Assembly: GCA_050735975.1 (NCBI GenBank)
Contig: JBOHVS010000182.1
Span: forward strand, 1 to 34,021
Reading direction: 5' to 3'
DNA from: DATMBL01 sp050735975
Lineage (GTDB): Bacteria > Desulfobacterota > Binatia > UBA9968
DNA length: 34,021 bases
Shown here: piece by piece, positions 1 to 7,151 of the stretch
Position numbering within the stretch: the stretch's first letter is position 1
How the letters are laid out: every line of letters starts with the position of its first letter
Notes under the pieces: model-generated
Told to the model about the DNA's origin: nothing
Databases searched by the model: none
Seen by the model: only the letters and a program-made list of their open reading frames with translations
Made by a program: the position numbers and the translations under genes

Positions 1-37
1 AACCAAAGCGCGCGGGGATGATCGCCACAACGCCCAT
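1..37 (-). CDS. kdsB: N-terminal 12 codons of KdsB-like cytidylyltransferase (partial, runs off left edge)
   Basis: An ATG on the minus strand at 37 opens a frame reading MGVVAIIPARFG before the window ends. This is the typical start of 3-deoxy-manno-octulosonate cytidylyltransferase, where a first beta strand leads into the nucleotide-binding IIPARxxSTR loop. The enzyme makes CMP-Kdo for lipopolysaccharide in the cytoplasm. Only the first motif is visible, so a related sugar cytidylyltransferase (for example a CMP-sialic-acid type) cannot be excluded, but the ARFG variant favours KdsB. No clear Shine-Dalgarno is seen. The gene diverges from the next one. Confidence 0.6.
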   Translation of the reverse strand, partial: MGVVAIIPARFG

Positions 38-378
38 AGGTTCAGTAAATCAGAGGATCGTTGGCTAACGAAAGACAGGTTAAAATTGGATTCTCGTCCC
101 CCAAAATAAAAAACCGTAATGGCCCTCTGAGAAAGCGCATCACGGACTTCGAATATACGCCGCGCTCCCAACGGTGTCAATCAGGATTTTTAGCCGTGTT
201 GTAGCAAAGTGATTATGTCAGGGGTTAACCGCTGATCCCGTGATGTCTATAAATCGAGTTTTCGGCGTGTTTCATCCCTGTTATCTTGACTGCCCATGCC
301 ATTCGTGTGTTAGGAGTTGACTGGTGTCAGGCCCTCATCTGTCAGGGAACGAATATACATGAGAGGAGAATCCGGGAT
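38..378. other. Intergenic region between divergent genes, no gene seen
   Basis: This 341-base stretch separates the kdsB start (minus) from the solute-binding-like gene (plus) and must hold both promoters. I see no convincing -35/-10 pair. It contains an A-rich run near 101-113 and an 8-bp palindrome GGTTAACC at 223-230. The downstream reading frame is open back to a TTG at 286, but the added residues do not resemble a signal peptide and a Shine-Dalgarno lies only before 379. Confidence 0.4.
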
Positions 379-1305
379 ATGGCAGATGCGGTACGATTAA
401 ACGCCGGCTTCGCGACCATCGGGCAAGGGGCTGGGCCGATGATGGTTACGGCTAAAGCGGGGTTATTCGAAAAGTATGGTCTGAAACTTGACACACCGCG
501 TTTGATGGGCGGCGCAAAAGGGGTGGTTCGCGGGCTAGTTTCGGGCGAGATTCAGTTCGGCAACATGGCCGCGCCGGCGCCGCTGAGAGCGAATCTGAAA
601 GGGGAAGCGGACTTGGTTTTTCTCACTGGCGGGATCAATCAGCAGTTTATGATGGGCCGTCCGGGAATTAACGGCCGGCATCAGCTAACGGGCAAAACCA
701 TCGGTTGCGTCGGCGATGGCGGCTTGAACGACGCTCTGGTCGGTTTCATAATCGGCAAGCTGAGAGCCGCCGGGATTAGTGACATTCTGCAGGTCCCGAT
801 TCCGGCGGGCGGTCAGGAAAGTATCGATGCGATGATTCGCTGCGAATGCGATGCGGTAGTAATAACCCCTCCGGAGGCGCTCGAAGCGAAAAAACACGGC
901 TGCAAATTCCTTGTGGACTTTGCGGAGTACGGTTTGAACTACTCCCTCGGGGGAATTGCCGCGCGGCGCGACTATGTTCAGCAAAACCCGGAGATCGCAA
1001 TGAGATTCATCAAGGCCTACGTCGAAGGCATGCACCGTTACCGCACCGACCGCGAATTCACAATTCAGGTGCAGGCCGAATACAGCGGGATAACGGACCG
1101 CAGCGTCGCGGAAGAGACTTACGACCTGACCCAGCCGGGGATGCCGCCGGTTCCCTACCCCGTCGTCTCCGCGCTGCAAACTCTGTTAACTTTCATGGCC
1201 AAAGAGCTCCCCCAAGCGAAAGGTGCCGACGCGCGGCGGTTCATCGACGATCGGTTTATTCGTGAGCTCGACGAGAGTGGCTTTATCGGTTCGCTACCGG
1301 GCTAA
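379..1305 (+). CDS. ABC-type solute-binding-like protein (NMT1/SsuA fold), no signal peptide
   Basis: A 308-aa protein of the type II periplasmic-binding fold used by NitT/TauT/thiamine-precursor transporters (NMT1/THI5-like). The N-terminal lobe shows 'AKAGLFEKYGL', a 'GLVSGEIQFGN' segment and a 'LTGKTIGCVGDGG' segment as in SsuA/TauA relatives; later comes 'NPEIAMRFIKAYVEGMHRY'. The ATG at 379 is chosen because GAGAGGAGA lies about 8 bases upstream; a TTG at 286 is possible but gives no better N-terminus. Neither start gives a Sec, Tat or lipoprotein signal, unlike transport binding proteins. No permease or ATPase is adjacent. It could be a cytoplasmic sensor, an enzyme of pyrimidine-precursor type, or a misannotated start. 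The family call is solid; ligand and role are unknown. Confidence 0.75.
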   Translation: MADAVRLNAGFATIGQGAGPMMVTAKAGLFEKYGLKLDTPRLMGGAKGVVRGLVSGEIQFGNMAAPAPLRANLKGEADLVFLTGGINQQFMMGRPGINGRHQLTGKTIGCVGDGGLNDALVGFIIGKLRAAGISDILQVPIPAGGQESIDAMIRCECDAVVITPPEALEAKKHGCKFLVDFAEYGLNYSLGGIAARRDYVQQNPEIAMRFIKAYVEGMHRYRTDREFTIQVQAEYSGITDRSVAEETYDLTQPGMPPVPYPVVSALQTLLTFMAKELPQAKGADARRFIDDRFIRELDESGFIGSLPG

Positions 1306-1441
1306 AGATTTCCGGCGCGTGATAAGAAAAACGAGACAGGCCACCGTGGTAAAGGGTGAGATCGAACGTTAGCAAAGTAGCGGCGACTGGGAAAAGGACG
1401 ACTTCAAGCCGGGTACATAAATAAAAAGAAAGGGATAACTC

Positions 1442-2212
1442 ATGCGCATCATGTTCTTAAACCACTCATTCAAGCGCCACTCGCCGGAGCTGGAAGCTCA
1501 TATAAGAAAGCTGATTGAAAGCTACGCGTCTCCAGGAACAACATTTGAGTTGGCCTACCCTGAAGACCTCGGCGGGGGTGAAGTGCTGAGTCTGCTCGAA
1601 CGACGCAAGGCTTTGTCGGGATTGCATCATATCCTGGAGACGCCGGCGTTGGTAAAAAAAGCCATTGAGGCGGAACATTCCGGATTCGACGCCGTTATCC
1701 AGAGCAACACCTTCGATCCTGGCGTCGAGGCGAGTCGACTGGCGGTGCGCATTCCGGTGGTGGGGCTGCTTCGCGCCTCGCTCCACTTCACCGCGAGCAT
1801 CTGCGATCGATTCGGCCTGATCGTTCCATTGGAAACCCATATGCCGCATACGTTACGGCTTGTCCAGACTTACGCCATGTCGGCATTCGTGTGCGGAATC
1901 AAAACAGTCAGTCTCTACGACACGGGTGATTTATCGGGATATCATGACACGGTGATCGAGCGGACTGTTGACGCCGGCCGGGACCTCGTACAACAAGGCG
2001 CGCAAGCAATCATCCCGCTAGGCGGAAAGATCTATCCTTACGTCGTGACCCCGGAGGAGTTGGAGCCGCATATAGGCGTGCCGATTATCAACACCAAAGC
2101 GGTCGGCGTGCGCTTCGCCGAGCTTATGGCAAGCGCAAAAATAACCCACAGCCTGAAAGCCTATCCCTGGTCCGATTTGAGTCCCGACGCCGTCTCCCAC
2201 CGTTCGAAGTGA
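1442..2212 (+). CDS. Asp/Glu/hydantoin racemase-fold protein lacking both catalytic cysteines
   Basis: A 256-aa protein matching the hydantoin racemase branch of the Asp/Glu racemase superfamily: 'FDPGVEASR', 'IPVVGLLRASLH', 'FGLIVPLETH', and the second-lobe segment 'AIIPLGGKIYP' before 'IGVPIINTKAVGVR'. Family racemases use two Cys, one in CxxDPG and one in LGC. Here the first aligns with Asn89 (SNTFDPG) and the second with Gly195 (PLGGK), so two-base Cys racemization is not expected. AAAGGGA lies about 7 bases before the ATG. It sits between a solute-binding-like gene and an amidohydrolase, on the same strand with gaps of about 140 bases, so a loose catabolic cluster is possible. Activity is unknown; a lyase, isomerase or decarboxylase role (compare arylmalonate decarboxylase relatives) is conceivable. 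Confidence 0.75.
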   Translation: MRIMFLNHSFKRHSPELEAHIRKLIESYASPGTTFELAYPEDLGGGEVLSLLERRKALSGLHHILETPALVKKAIEAEHSGFDAVIQSNTFDPGVEASRLAVRIPVVGLLRASLHFTASICDRFGLIVPLETHMPHTLRLVQTYAMSAFVCGIKTVSLYDTGDLSGYHDTVIERTVDAGRDLVQQGAQAIIPLGGKIYPYVVTPEELEPHIGVPIINTKAVGVRFAELMASAKITHSLKAYPWSDLSPDAVSHRSK

Positions 2213-2358
2213 GAGCCGGTCGGTTGCAATATCGCAAGTGAGTTGCAACTGCGAACGAATCCGGAGTAAGAGCTCTTGAGACGATTTACCGGCTTAAAGC
2301 TTCTTCACTTAAAAATCAGCTCAGGCAATCGCGACCATGTCTAAAGAAGGGACGGAGC

Positions 2359-3453
2359 ATGATCATCGACGGGGACGGACACTTTTTTGAGACCGAAGAA
2401 ATTTTCGAAAAATACATGGAGCCGGATCTGAGGAATTATCGCCCGCGACTGCTCAGTGACGATCAGGGATACAACTTCTGGGTAGTCGACGGTCAAACTC
2501 CCTACAAGCGTCCATCGGCTCACGGAGCCGGTGCCCCGGGTACGGGCGCGCCCCCGGGTAAGGCAATACAGGCTGCGCGGCGCGCTTCGCCCGGTAGCCA
2601 GACGCTAACGAACGTCAAAGAGAGGCTCAAAGACCTTGATAAAGAAGCAATTGACGTGCAGTTCCTCTATCCAAGTTTCCTCTTGCACGTGAACGCTTGG
2701 CCGGACGGCATCCTAGGCATGGGAGTATGCCGCGCCTATAATACTTGGCTTGCCCAGACTTGTAAGGAAGCCCCCGATAGGCTGAAGGGAGTCGGGGTGG
2801 TTTCGTTGCAAGATCCGCATGGCGCGGCGAAAGAGCTCTCACGCATAGCGGAACTCGGCATGTCGGCGGTGATGATAAACGGCACTGTAGGCGCAAGACG
2901 GCTGGACCATCCAGACCACGATCCCTTTTTCGCGGCAGCAGACCGGTTGAGAATCGCCGTTGCAGTTCACTTTAGCCTGCAATTTCCTGTAGTCGATCAG
3001 TTGTTTGAGCATCATTTTCCAAACCGTGTTTTGGCCGGAATCATGCCCATGATGGCTGGGCTAACGAGCGTGCTTTGTTCGGGATTACTGGACCGCTATA
3101 AAAATACCAAGTTTGCTTTTCTGGAAGGAGGCATTAGCTGGATCCCCGCGCACGTTGAACGGATGGACGATCATTTCGAGAATCCCCGTTATAGAGCCAA
3201 GGATCTCATTAACCATCCGCCCAGCGACTATCTCAAGTCAGGTCGCATCTTTTTCGGCTGCGAGGGCAACGAATCGTTTTTAGGCCGGCTGGTTGAAGAG
3301 ATCGGCGAAGATCTATTTCTCTATTCATCGGATTATCCCCACGCCGACCGCACCGAGGGGACCGCGCGGTTTCTGCATGAGCGGGAAGATATCTCGCCTT
3401 CGGTTCGGAAGAAATTATTGGCGGACAACGCCAGTCGCTTTTATGGGATCTGA
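2359..3453 (+). CDS. Amidohydrolase-2 family metal-dependent hydrolase/decarboxylase
   Basis: A 364-aa TIM-barrel protein of the ACMSD/amidohydrolase 2 family. The first strand carries the metal motif DGDGH (Asp6, His8), the middle has 'AVAVHFSLQFP', 'FLEGGISWIPAHVERMDDHF' covers the strand near the active site, and the late motif 'YSSDYPHAD' supplies the conserved Asp. Members hydrolyse amides and lactones or decarboxylate aromatic acids, using one divalent metal in the cytoplasm. GAAGGGA just upstream can serve as the ribosome site. A Gly/Pro/Ala-rich insertion at about residues 55-70 is unlike most members. The substrate cannot be read from sequence. Neighbours (racemase fold upstream, zinc ribbon downstream) do not fix the pathway. 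Confidence 0.85.
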   Translation: MIIDGDGHFFETEEIFEKYMEPDLRNYRPRLLSDDQGYNFWVVDGQTPYKRPSAHGAGAPGTGAPPGKAIQAARRASPGSQTLTNVKERLKDLDKEAIDVQFLYPSFLLHVNAWPDGILGMGVCRAYNTWLAQTCKEAPDRLKGVGVVSLQDPHGAAKELSRIAELGMSAVMINGTVGARRLDHPDHDPFFAAADRLRIAVAVHFSLQFPVVDQLFEHHFPNRVLAGIMPMMAGLTSVLCSGLLDRYKNTKFAFLEGGISWIPAHVERMDDHFENPRYRAKDLINHPPSDYLKSGRIFFGCEGNESFLGRLVEEIGEDLFLYSSDYPHADRTEGTARFLHEREDISPSVRKKLLADNASRFYGI

Positions 3454-3550
3454 CCGTGCCTAACTAAGCGCGGGAGGTTCGCGCAATCGGGCCGTTGAAA
3501 GACCACCTATCCTGCCGTCAATCTTTCGCTCCTAACCGCAAAAGCCTTGC

Positions 3551-3579
3551 TTGATTTCACTCCGCGGGTTGATTAGAAT
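3551..3579 (+). promoter_or_regulatory. Putative sigma-70 promoter for the zinc-ribbon gene
   Basis: TTGATT at 3551-3556 and TAGAAT at 3574-3579 are separated by exactly 17 bases, giving four and five matches to the two consensus hexamers. It lies about 50 bases before the ATG at 3631, a reasonable leader length. Seen by eye only. Confidence 0.45.
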
Positions 3580-3630
3580 TTCTGGTGTGGGGCGTCCAGT
3601 TTGCTTGGGTGCATAAAAGGAGGAGTGGAG

Positions 3631-3813
3631 ATGGACCTGCCAAAATGCCAGAAGTGCAACAATGGGCTTTTAATCCCGTTATCGGACTACGGGCAGGATG
3701 GAGCTTCCGTCATGTTTAAGGCTTGGGCGTGCACCAATCCGGACTGCGGCTTCTCCCTTCGGGTGGACAAAGGCGAGGTAACCTACGGCAAGAGAATCGA
3801 GCCGAAACATTGA
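3631..3813 (+). CDS. Small zinc-ribbon protein
   Basis: A 60-aa protein with two Cys pairs: CQKC near the N-terminus and CTNPDC in the second half, a treble-clef or zinc-ribbon arrangement that should bind one zinc. The start is the ATG at 3631 because AAAAGGAGGAG ends about 6 bases upstream; an in-frame TTG at 3601 lies before this ribosome site and is unlikely. Such mini-proteins occur alone in many genomes and no function can be assigned. It has its own candidate promoter and is convergent with the ferritin-like gene. Confidence 0.75.
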   Translation: MDLPKCQKCNNGLLIPLSDYGQDGASVMFKAWACTNPDCGFSLRVDKGEVTYGKRIEPKH

Positions 3814-3866
3814 GTCCAAAGCGAGTGGGGGGGCCTGTCCTCTCCGTGGGCCGGCCAAGACTCAAT
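3809..3866. terminator. Possible bidirectional terminator between convergent genes
   Basis: Perfect 8-bp arms ATTGAGTC (3809-3816) and GACTCAAT (3859-3866) overlap the stop codon of each convergent gene; the GC-rich interior contains further GGCC pairing options. There is no T run, so it is a weak terminator candidate only. Confidence 0.3.
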
Positions 3867-4522
3867 CAAGCGGCGATGCTCCGGTTGAAGCTCTGAATCG
3901 CCAGCGAAAAAAGTTCACATCCCTTCTTTAAAGCCTCCAAACACCGCTTCTGGGTCTCAGCATCCGCCGCGTAGCGTCGCAGGACCTCCGGAGCAAGCCA
4001 TTCGTGGCCCTCTTCGTCCGCCAGCAAGGTATCGCGATAAATCGAGGCAGTCTGTGGATCGAAAGATTGAACCCGTTCGATGAAAGATTTCGAAGTTCGC
4101 GGAAAAAACTCTTCGTGGCCAAATTGGACACTCGCAAACAGCTCACAAAACGAGCCGAGCGATGCGTGATAATCCCAAAGCTGTTTGAGCTCTGGCAGCG
4201 GATTATTCCACAAAACATCCGGATCGCCTCTTAATTCGGCGATTCTTCGACGTAGGATAGACGCGTGTTTCAACTCGTTTGAGACGTACTCGGAAAGACA
4301 TTGTTGCAACTCAATGTCCGGCAAGTGCACTACCCATGGGGCGCTGACCTCGGCTGCTCGACGCTCCATCACCACGCCAAACTGGAGCCTTCTTACGACG
4401 AGGTCGGGCGTCAGAGGCTTTTCGGCCCCGTAGCTCTTGCGCTCGGCGTTCATCTTTTCCCAGATCGCTTCTCGGTGATCGGCCAGTTCCTTTAAAAAGT
4501 CTTTCGGGCTCAGCGCTTCCAT
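3866..4522 (-). CDS. Ferritin-like diiron protein
   Basis: A 218-aa all-helical protein with the carboxylate-bridged diiron pattern of the ferritin-like superfamily: Glu53 in helix A, the ExxH motif Glu83-x2-His86, Glu127, and a second ExxH motif Glu170-x2-His173 (DEEGHEW). The ligand set and four-helix spacing resemble oxygenase and rubrerythrin-like relatives rather than storage ferritin. The substrate is unknown. It is transcribed divergently from a second putative diiron protein (4735-5478) across a 212-base spacer, which suggests shared regulation. GGAGGGAAATGG spans the start, with GGAGG close before the ATG. Confidence 0.75.
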   Translation of the reverse strand: MEALSPKDFLKELADHREAIWEKMNAERKSYGAEKPLTPDLVVRRLQFGVVMERRAAEVSAPWVVHLPDIELQQCLSEYVSNELKHASILRRRIAELRGDPDVLWNNPLPELKQLWDYHASLGSFCELFASVQFGHEEFFPRTSKSFIERVQSFDPQTASIYRDTLLADEEGHEWLAPEVLRRYAADAETQKRCLEALKKGCELFSLAIQSFNRSIAA

Positions 4523-4553
4523 TTCCCTCCTCCCGCGAATGAGTCCGCAGTGA

Positions 4554-4582
4554 TTGACATAGTGGACCTTTTGGGTTTTAAC
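4554..4582 (+). promoter_or_regulatory. Putative promoter in the divergent diiron-gene spacer
   Basis: A perfect TTGACA at 4554-4559 is followed after 17 bases by TTTAAC at 4577-4582. It would drive the plus-strand gene at 4735 with a leader of roughly 145 bases that contains the hairpin at 4613-4650. The -10 match is modest. Confidence 0.4.
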
Positions 4583-4612
4583 AATACAGGATTTTCCTCG
4601 CGTGTAAACCCC

Positions 4613-4650
4613 GCGCCGGCAGACGGCGCTTGTGGTTTCATTGCCGGCGC
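4613..4650 (+). promoter_or_regulatory. GC-rich hairpin in the leader of the heme-oxygenase-like gene
   Basis: Arms GCGCCGGC (4613-4620) and GCCGGCGC (4643-4650) are perfect complements with a 22-base loop. No T run follows, so it is not a simple terminator. It could be an RNA leader structure or an operator. No known riboswitch core was recognised. Confidence 0.35.
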
Positions 4651-4734
4651 CAGCTGTAAGTCCAGCCCTTCAGTTATACCGGGCGTTCTATGGACCGGGG
4701 TCAATATCGAGCGCGCGGGTAAGCAAAAGAGTGA

Positions 4735-5478
4735 ATGCAATCCAACGAAGCTAAGGCTTACGTCGATAACCTTTATAAAGAGCTTTACGACCACTGGGAT
4801 CAAAAGATCAACCAGGGACCCTTCATGACCCGCTTGAGGGAGGGCGACCTTCCTCTCCCCAGCTTACGCCGTTTTTTCAAGGATTGGGGTCTTTTTTCGA
4901 TTGAGGTCGTCGCCCTCAATGCTGTTTCTTATTACGTCCACCTGCCGTTTTTCATTCACAACTTCGACCTCTTGCCCGCATTCACCGACAAAATCGCCGA
5001 GGAGCTCATATCTCCGAAACCTCCCGGTCACACTTTGATTCTACTCGAGACTGCCAACGCGTTGGGCCTGTCGAAAGAGGAAGTGTTCGAGCAGCCCGCC
5101 TCTCCTGCGGGACGGGCCATCAGCGACTATTGCCGGCGCGTTTTCCAAGACGGATCGATCGCTGAACTATGGGGACTTCACGTCTTCGAGGAGACACTCG
5201 GCCACTGGTCCAAACAATGGGCTGCTGCTTTAACCCAGCACTACGGATTCAGCAGTCGGGAAGCCATTTATTTTGTTACCCATGCTGAGGCTGATCTGAT
5301 TCAACACGAAGAACATATGGGACACGGCCCGTTGAACCGGATGATTCTCCAGCGCATTCTCGAACAAGGCATGAGCGCCACAAAACTCGGTTACGATCCA
5401 AAATACTGTGCGTTCACTATGGTAGATTTGCAATCGCTCATGGAAAAGAACGCAATTGAAAATCCTTACTCGTCATAA
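4735..5478 (+). CDS. Heme-oxygenase-like diiron/iron redox enzyme (TenA/PqqC/CADD-type fold)
   Basis: A 247-aa helical protein of the TenA/PqqC/CADD superfamily (iron-containing redox enzymes, HDO group). Candidate metal ligands are visible in the right order: Glu89 or Glu90 with His99 (AEELISPKPPGH), Glu152 or Glu153 (HVFEETLGHW), then His183-x3-Asp187-x3-His191 (THAEADLIQHEEH). This resembles the HDO ligand pattern, although the E-to-H and D-to-H spacings are slightly longer than in CADD, so ligand assignment is inference. HDO enzymes catalyse O2-dependent C-C or N oxidation; PqqC relatives need no metal. The ribosome site is weak (AAGAG). It is divergent from the ferritin-like gene and followed by pcm. 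The substrate cannot be named. Confidence 0.75.
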   Translation: MQSNEAKAYVDNLYKELYDHWDQKINQGPFMTRLREGDLPLPSLRRFFKDWGLFSIEVVALNAVSYYVHLPFFIHNFDLLPAFTDKIAEELISPKPPGHTLILLETANALGLSKEEVFEQPASPAGRAISDYCRRVFQDGSIAELWGLHVFEETLGHWSKQWAAALTQHYGFSSREAIYFVTHAEADLIQHEEHMGHGPLNRMILQRILEQGMSATKLGYDPKYCAFTMVDLQSLMEKNAIENPYSS

Positions 5479-5489
5479 CTATCGGTGCA

Positions 5490-5564
5490 GCTGAGAAACC
5501 CGGCGCCGAGTTGGGCACACGGGGATTCGGTACGGTAACCGGCCGCCCCAACGGCGTCTTCAGC
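5490..5564 (+). promoter_or_regulatory. Long imperfect stem-loop between the HDO gene and pcm
   Basis: Nested complementary blocks can pair: GCTGAGA (5490-5496) with TCTTCAGC (5557-5564, one bulge), CGCC (5504-5507) with GGCG (5553-5556), and GTTGGG (5510-5515) with CCCAAC (5547-5552). It lies just after the HDO stop codon. It may terminate or attenuate transcription, but lacks a strong T tract. Confidence 0.3.
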
Positions 5565-5597
5565 CCTTATTAGACAGTGCTCTCGGGCTCTAAAACT

Positions 5598-6245
5598 ATG
5601 ACTGAAAAGTACTCGCTCGAACGCGATAAGATGATCCGGGAGCAGCTCGCCGCGCGTCAAATCCGCGACCCGAAAGTCATCGAGGCGATGCGGGCCGTGC
5701 CGCGTCATCTGTTCGTCCCTGACGAAGTAAAGTCAAACGCGTATGAGGACAGACCCCTGCCGATCGGCAAGGATCAAACGATCTCCCAGCCGTATATGGT
5801 GGCTCTGATGGTTCAGGCCCTAGAACTCAACGGGAACGAAAAAGTACTTGAGATTGGAACCGGCTCCGGCTACGAAACAGCGATCCTCGCCGAACTATCC
5901 GCCCAGGTCTTTTCGATTGAGAGGCTCGAAGATCTCGCGGCCAGAGCGCAAACTCTTTTGGCTGCTCTCGGCTACCAAAATATCCGGATTAAAGTCGGCG
6001 ACGGCACCCTCGGCTGGCAGGAGCATGCGCCTTACGATGCGATCGTAATAACCGCATCCAGCCCGCAAATCCCGCGCCCCCTCATCGAGCAATTACACCC
6101 GAATGGTATTTTCATCCTGCCGATGGGCGAAGAGCAACTCCAAAGCCTCGTGCGCCTGCGCAAGAGCAAAGACGGCATCAGGGAGGAGTATTTGGGCGAA
6201 TGTCGGTTCGTTAAGCTGCGCGGCGCATACGGCTGGGAAGAGTAA
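5598..6245 (+). CDS. pcm: Protein-L-isoaspartate O-methyltransferase
   Basis: A 215-aa class I SAM-dependent methyltransferase that repairs L-isoaspartyl residues in aged proteins. Typical family segments are present: 'REQLAARQIRDPKVIEAM', 'VPRHLFVP', the substrate loop 'DRPLPIGKDQTISQPYMVA', the SAM motif 'VLEIGTGSGYETAIL', 'VGDGTLGW', and 'YDAIVITAS'. The length matches bacterial Pcm. The ATG at 5598 (MTEKYSLERDKMI) fits the family better than the in-frame GTG at 5577; neither has a strong Shine-Dalgarno. Only 13 bases separate its stop from the next start, so it is probably co-transcribed with the enoyl-CoA hydratase gene. Cytoplasmic. Confidence 0.95.
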   Translation: MTEKYSLERDKMIREQLAARQIRDPKVIEAMRAVPRHLFVPDEVKSNAYEDRPLPIGKDQTISQPYMVALMVQALELNGNEKVLEIGTGSGYETAILAELSAQVFSIERLEDLAARAQTLLAALGYQNIRIKVGDGTLGWQEHAPYDAIVITASSPQIPRPLIEQLHPNGIFILPMGEEQLQSLVRLRKSKDGIREEYLGECRFVKLRGAYGWEE

Positions 6246-6258
6246 GGGGAGACTCCTC

Positions 6259-7071
6259 ATGGCCGAAAGCAAGTTAATCTTAGCGAACATTTCCGAACAG
6301 GACGGCATTGCCTGGCTGACACTCAACCGGCCAGAGAAGAAGAATGCGCTGAGCATCGCGTTACTGGCAGAGTTAGCAAGTATTCTCAAATCGATCGGCG
6401 ATAACGATAAGATTCGCTGCATCGTCACGACGGGCGCCGGGGATTCGTACTCCTCAGGCCGTGACCTATACGACATGCGGACCCAAACCCAGCGGCAGCG
6501 TATTCGCGGCGGGGACGGCGGCGTCGTTGAGATCGTCAAGATCTTACGCAGCCTCCCGCAGGTCACGATCGCAGCTGTCAAAGGCTGGTGTCTGGGCGGT
6601 GGTCTCGCGATGATCAATGGTCACGAATTGGTGATCGCTGCCGATACCGCCAAGTTCGGCATGCCTGAGATTATCCGCGGGAGCTACGGCGCCACGGCAA
6701 CGCCAACACTGTTTCACAGTGGCATGCCGATCAAAAAAGCTTTCTACATTTCACTTACGGGAAGAAACCTCACCGGGGCAGAAGCGGAAAGATTTGGCCT
6801 CGTATCCCAGGTGGTTTCGGAAAAAGAGCTCACGCCCTTCGTTGAAACGCTGGCAAAAGAAATTGCCAGCCGTAACCCGGCAACCTTGGAGCACGCCAAG
6901 ATCGCCGCCTACATGGAAAAGGACGCAGACTTAGATACAGCGCTCCGAATCGACGATCTCGTATCGCATCGCATGCGCACCTACACCAATCCCCTGAGCG
7001 ACGTGGAAGGTTACCTGCACTCCCAAAAAGGCGGCGGAAGTGTGGGGTACGTGAAACCGGAGAATAAATAG
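6259..7071 (+). CDS. Enoyl-CoA hydratase/isomerase (crotonase) family protein
   Basis: A 270-aa crotonase-fold protein. 'WLTLNRPEKKNALS' opens the fold, 'GAGDSYSSGRDL' and 'KGWCLGGGLAMINGHELVIA' form the CoA-binding and oxyanion-hole region, and 'FGMPEIIRGSYG' carries the second catalytic loop. Compared with classical hydratase (GGGCE...PE), the Glu after GGG is replaced by Ala while the PE Glu is retained. Simple hydration is therefore less certain; an isomerase, lyase or CoA-ester hydrolase role is possible. The start at 6259 follows AAGGGGA; the upstream in-frame extension overlaps pcm and is not believed. Probably co-transcribed with pcm. The substrate is unknown. Confidence 0.88.
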   Translation: MAESKLILANISEQDGIAWLTLNRPEKKNALSIALLAELASILKSIGDNDKIRCIVTTGAGDSYSSGRDLYDMRTQTQRQRIRGGDGGVVEIVKILRSLPQVTIAAVKGWCLGGGLAMINGHELVIAADTAKFGMPEIIRGSYGATATPTLFHSGMPIKKAFYISLTGRNLTGAEAERFGLVSQVVSEKELTPFVETLAKEIASRNPATLEHAKIAAYMEKDADLDTALRIDDLVSHRMRTYTNPLSDVEGYLHSQKGGGSVGYVKPENK

Positions 7072-7151
7072 GCGGCGGAACCCGATGCTATCTCTCCTAA
7101 GAGATGCTGGAGGTTCGAGTATATTTGCAGCAGGAGCGTCCCAAGGCGAGG

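Noticed and set aside
286..378. TTG start at 286 extending the solute-binding-like protein by 31 residues
   Set aside because: The added residues are not a signal peptide and the strong Shine-Dalgarno lies only before the ATG at 379.
4523..4734. Possible known riboswitch in the leader of the heme-oxygenase-like gene
   Set aside because: No TPP, FMN, cobalamin or preQ1 core sequence could be recognised; only the hairpin is reported.
6103..6258. N-terminal extension of the crotonase frame by 52 residues
   Set aside because: It overlaps the pcm coding region in another frame, is Ser/Ala/Cys-rich noise, and a ribosome site precedes the ATG at 6259.
7090..7105. Short hairpin ATCTCT/AGAGAT between convergent genes
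   Set aside because: Only 6 bp with no T run; too weak to call a terminator.
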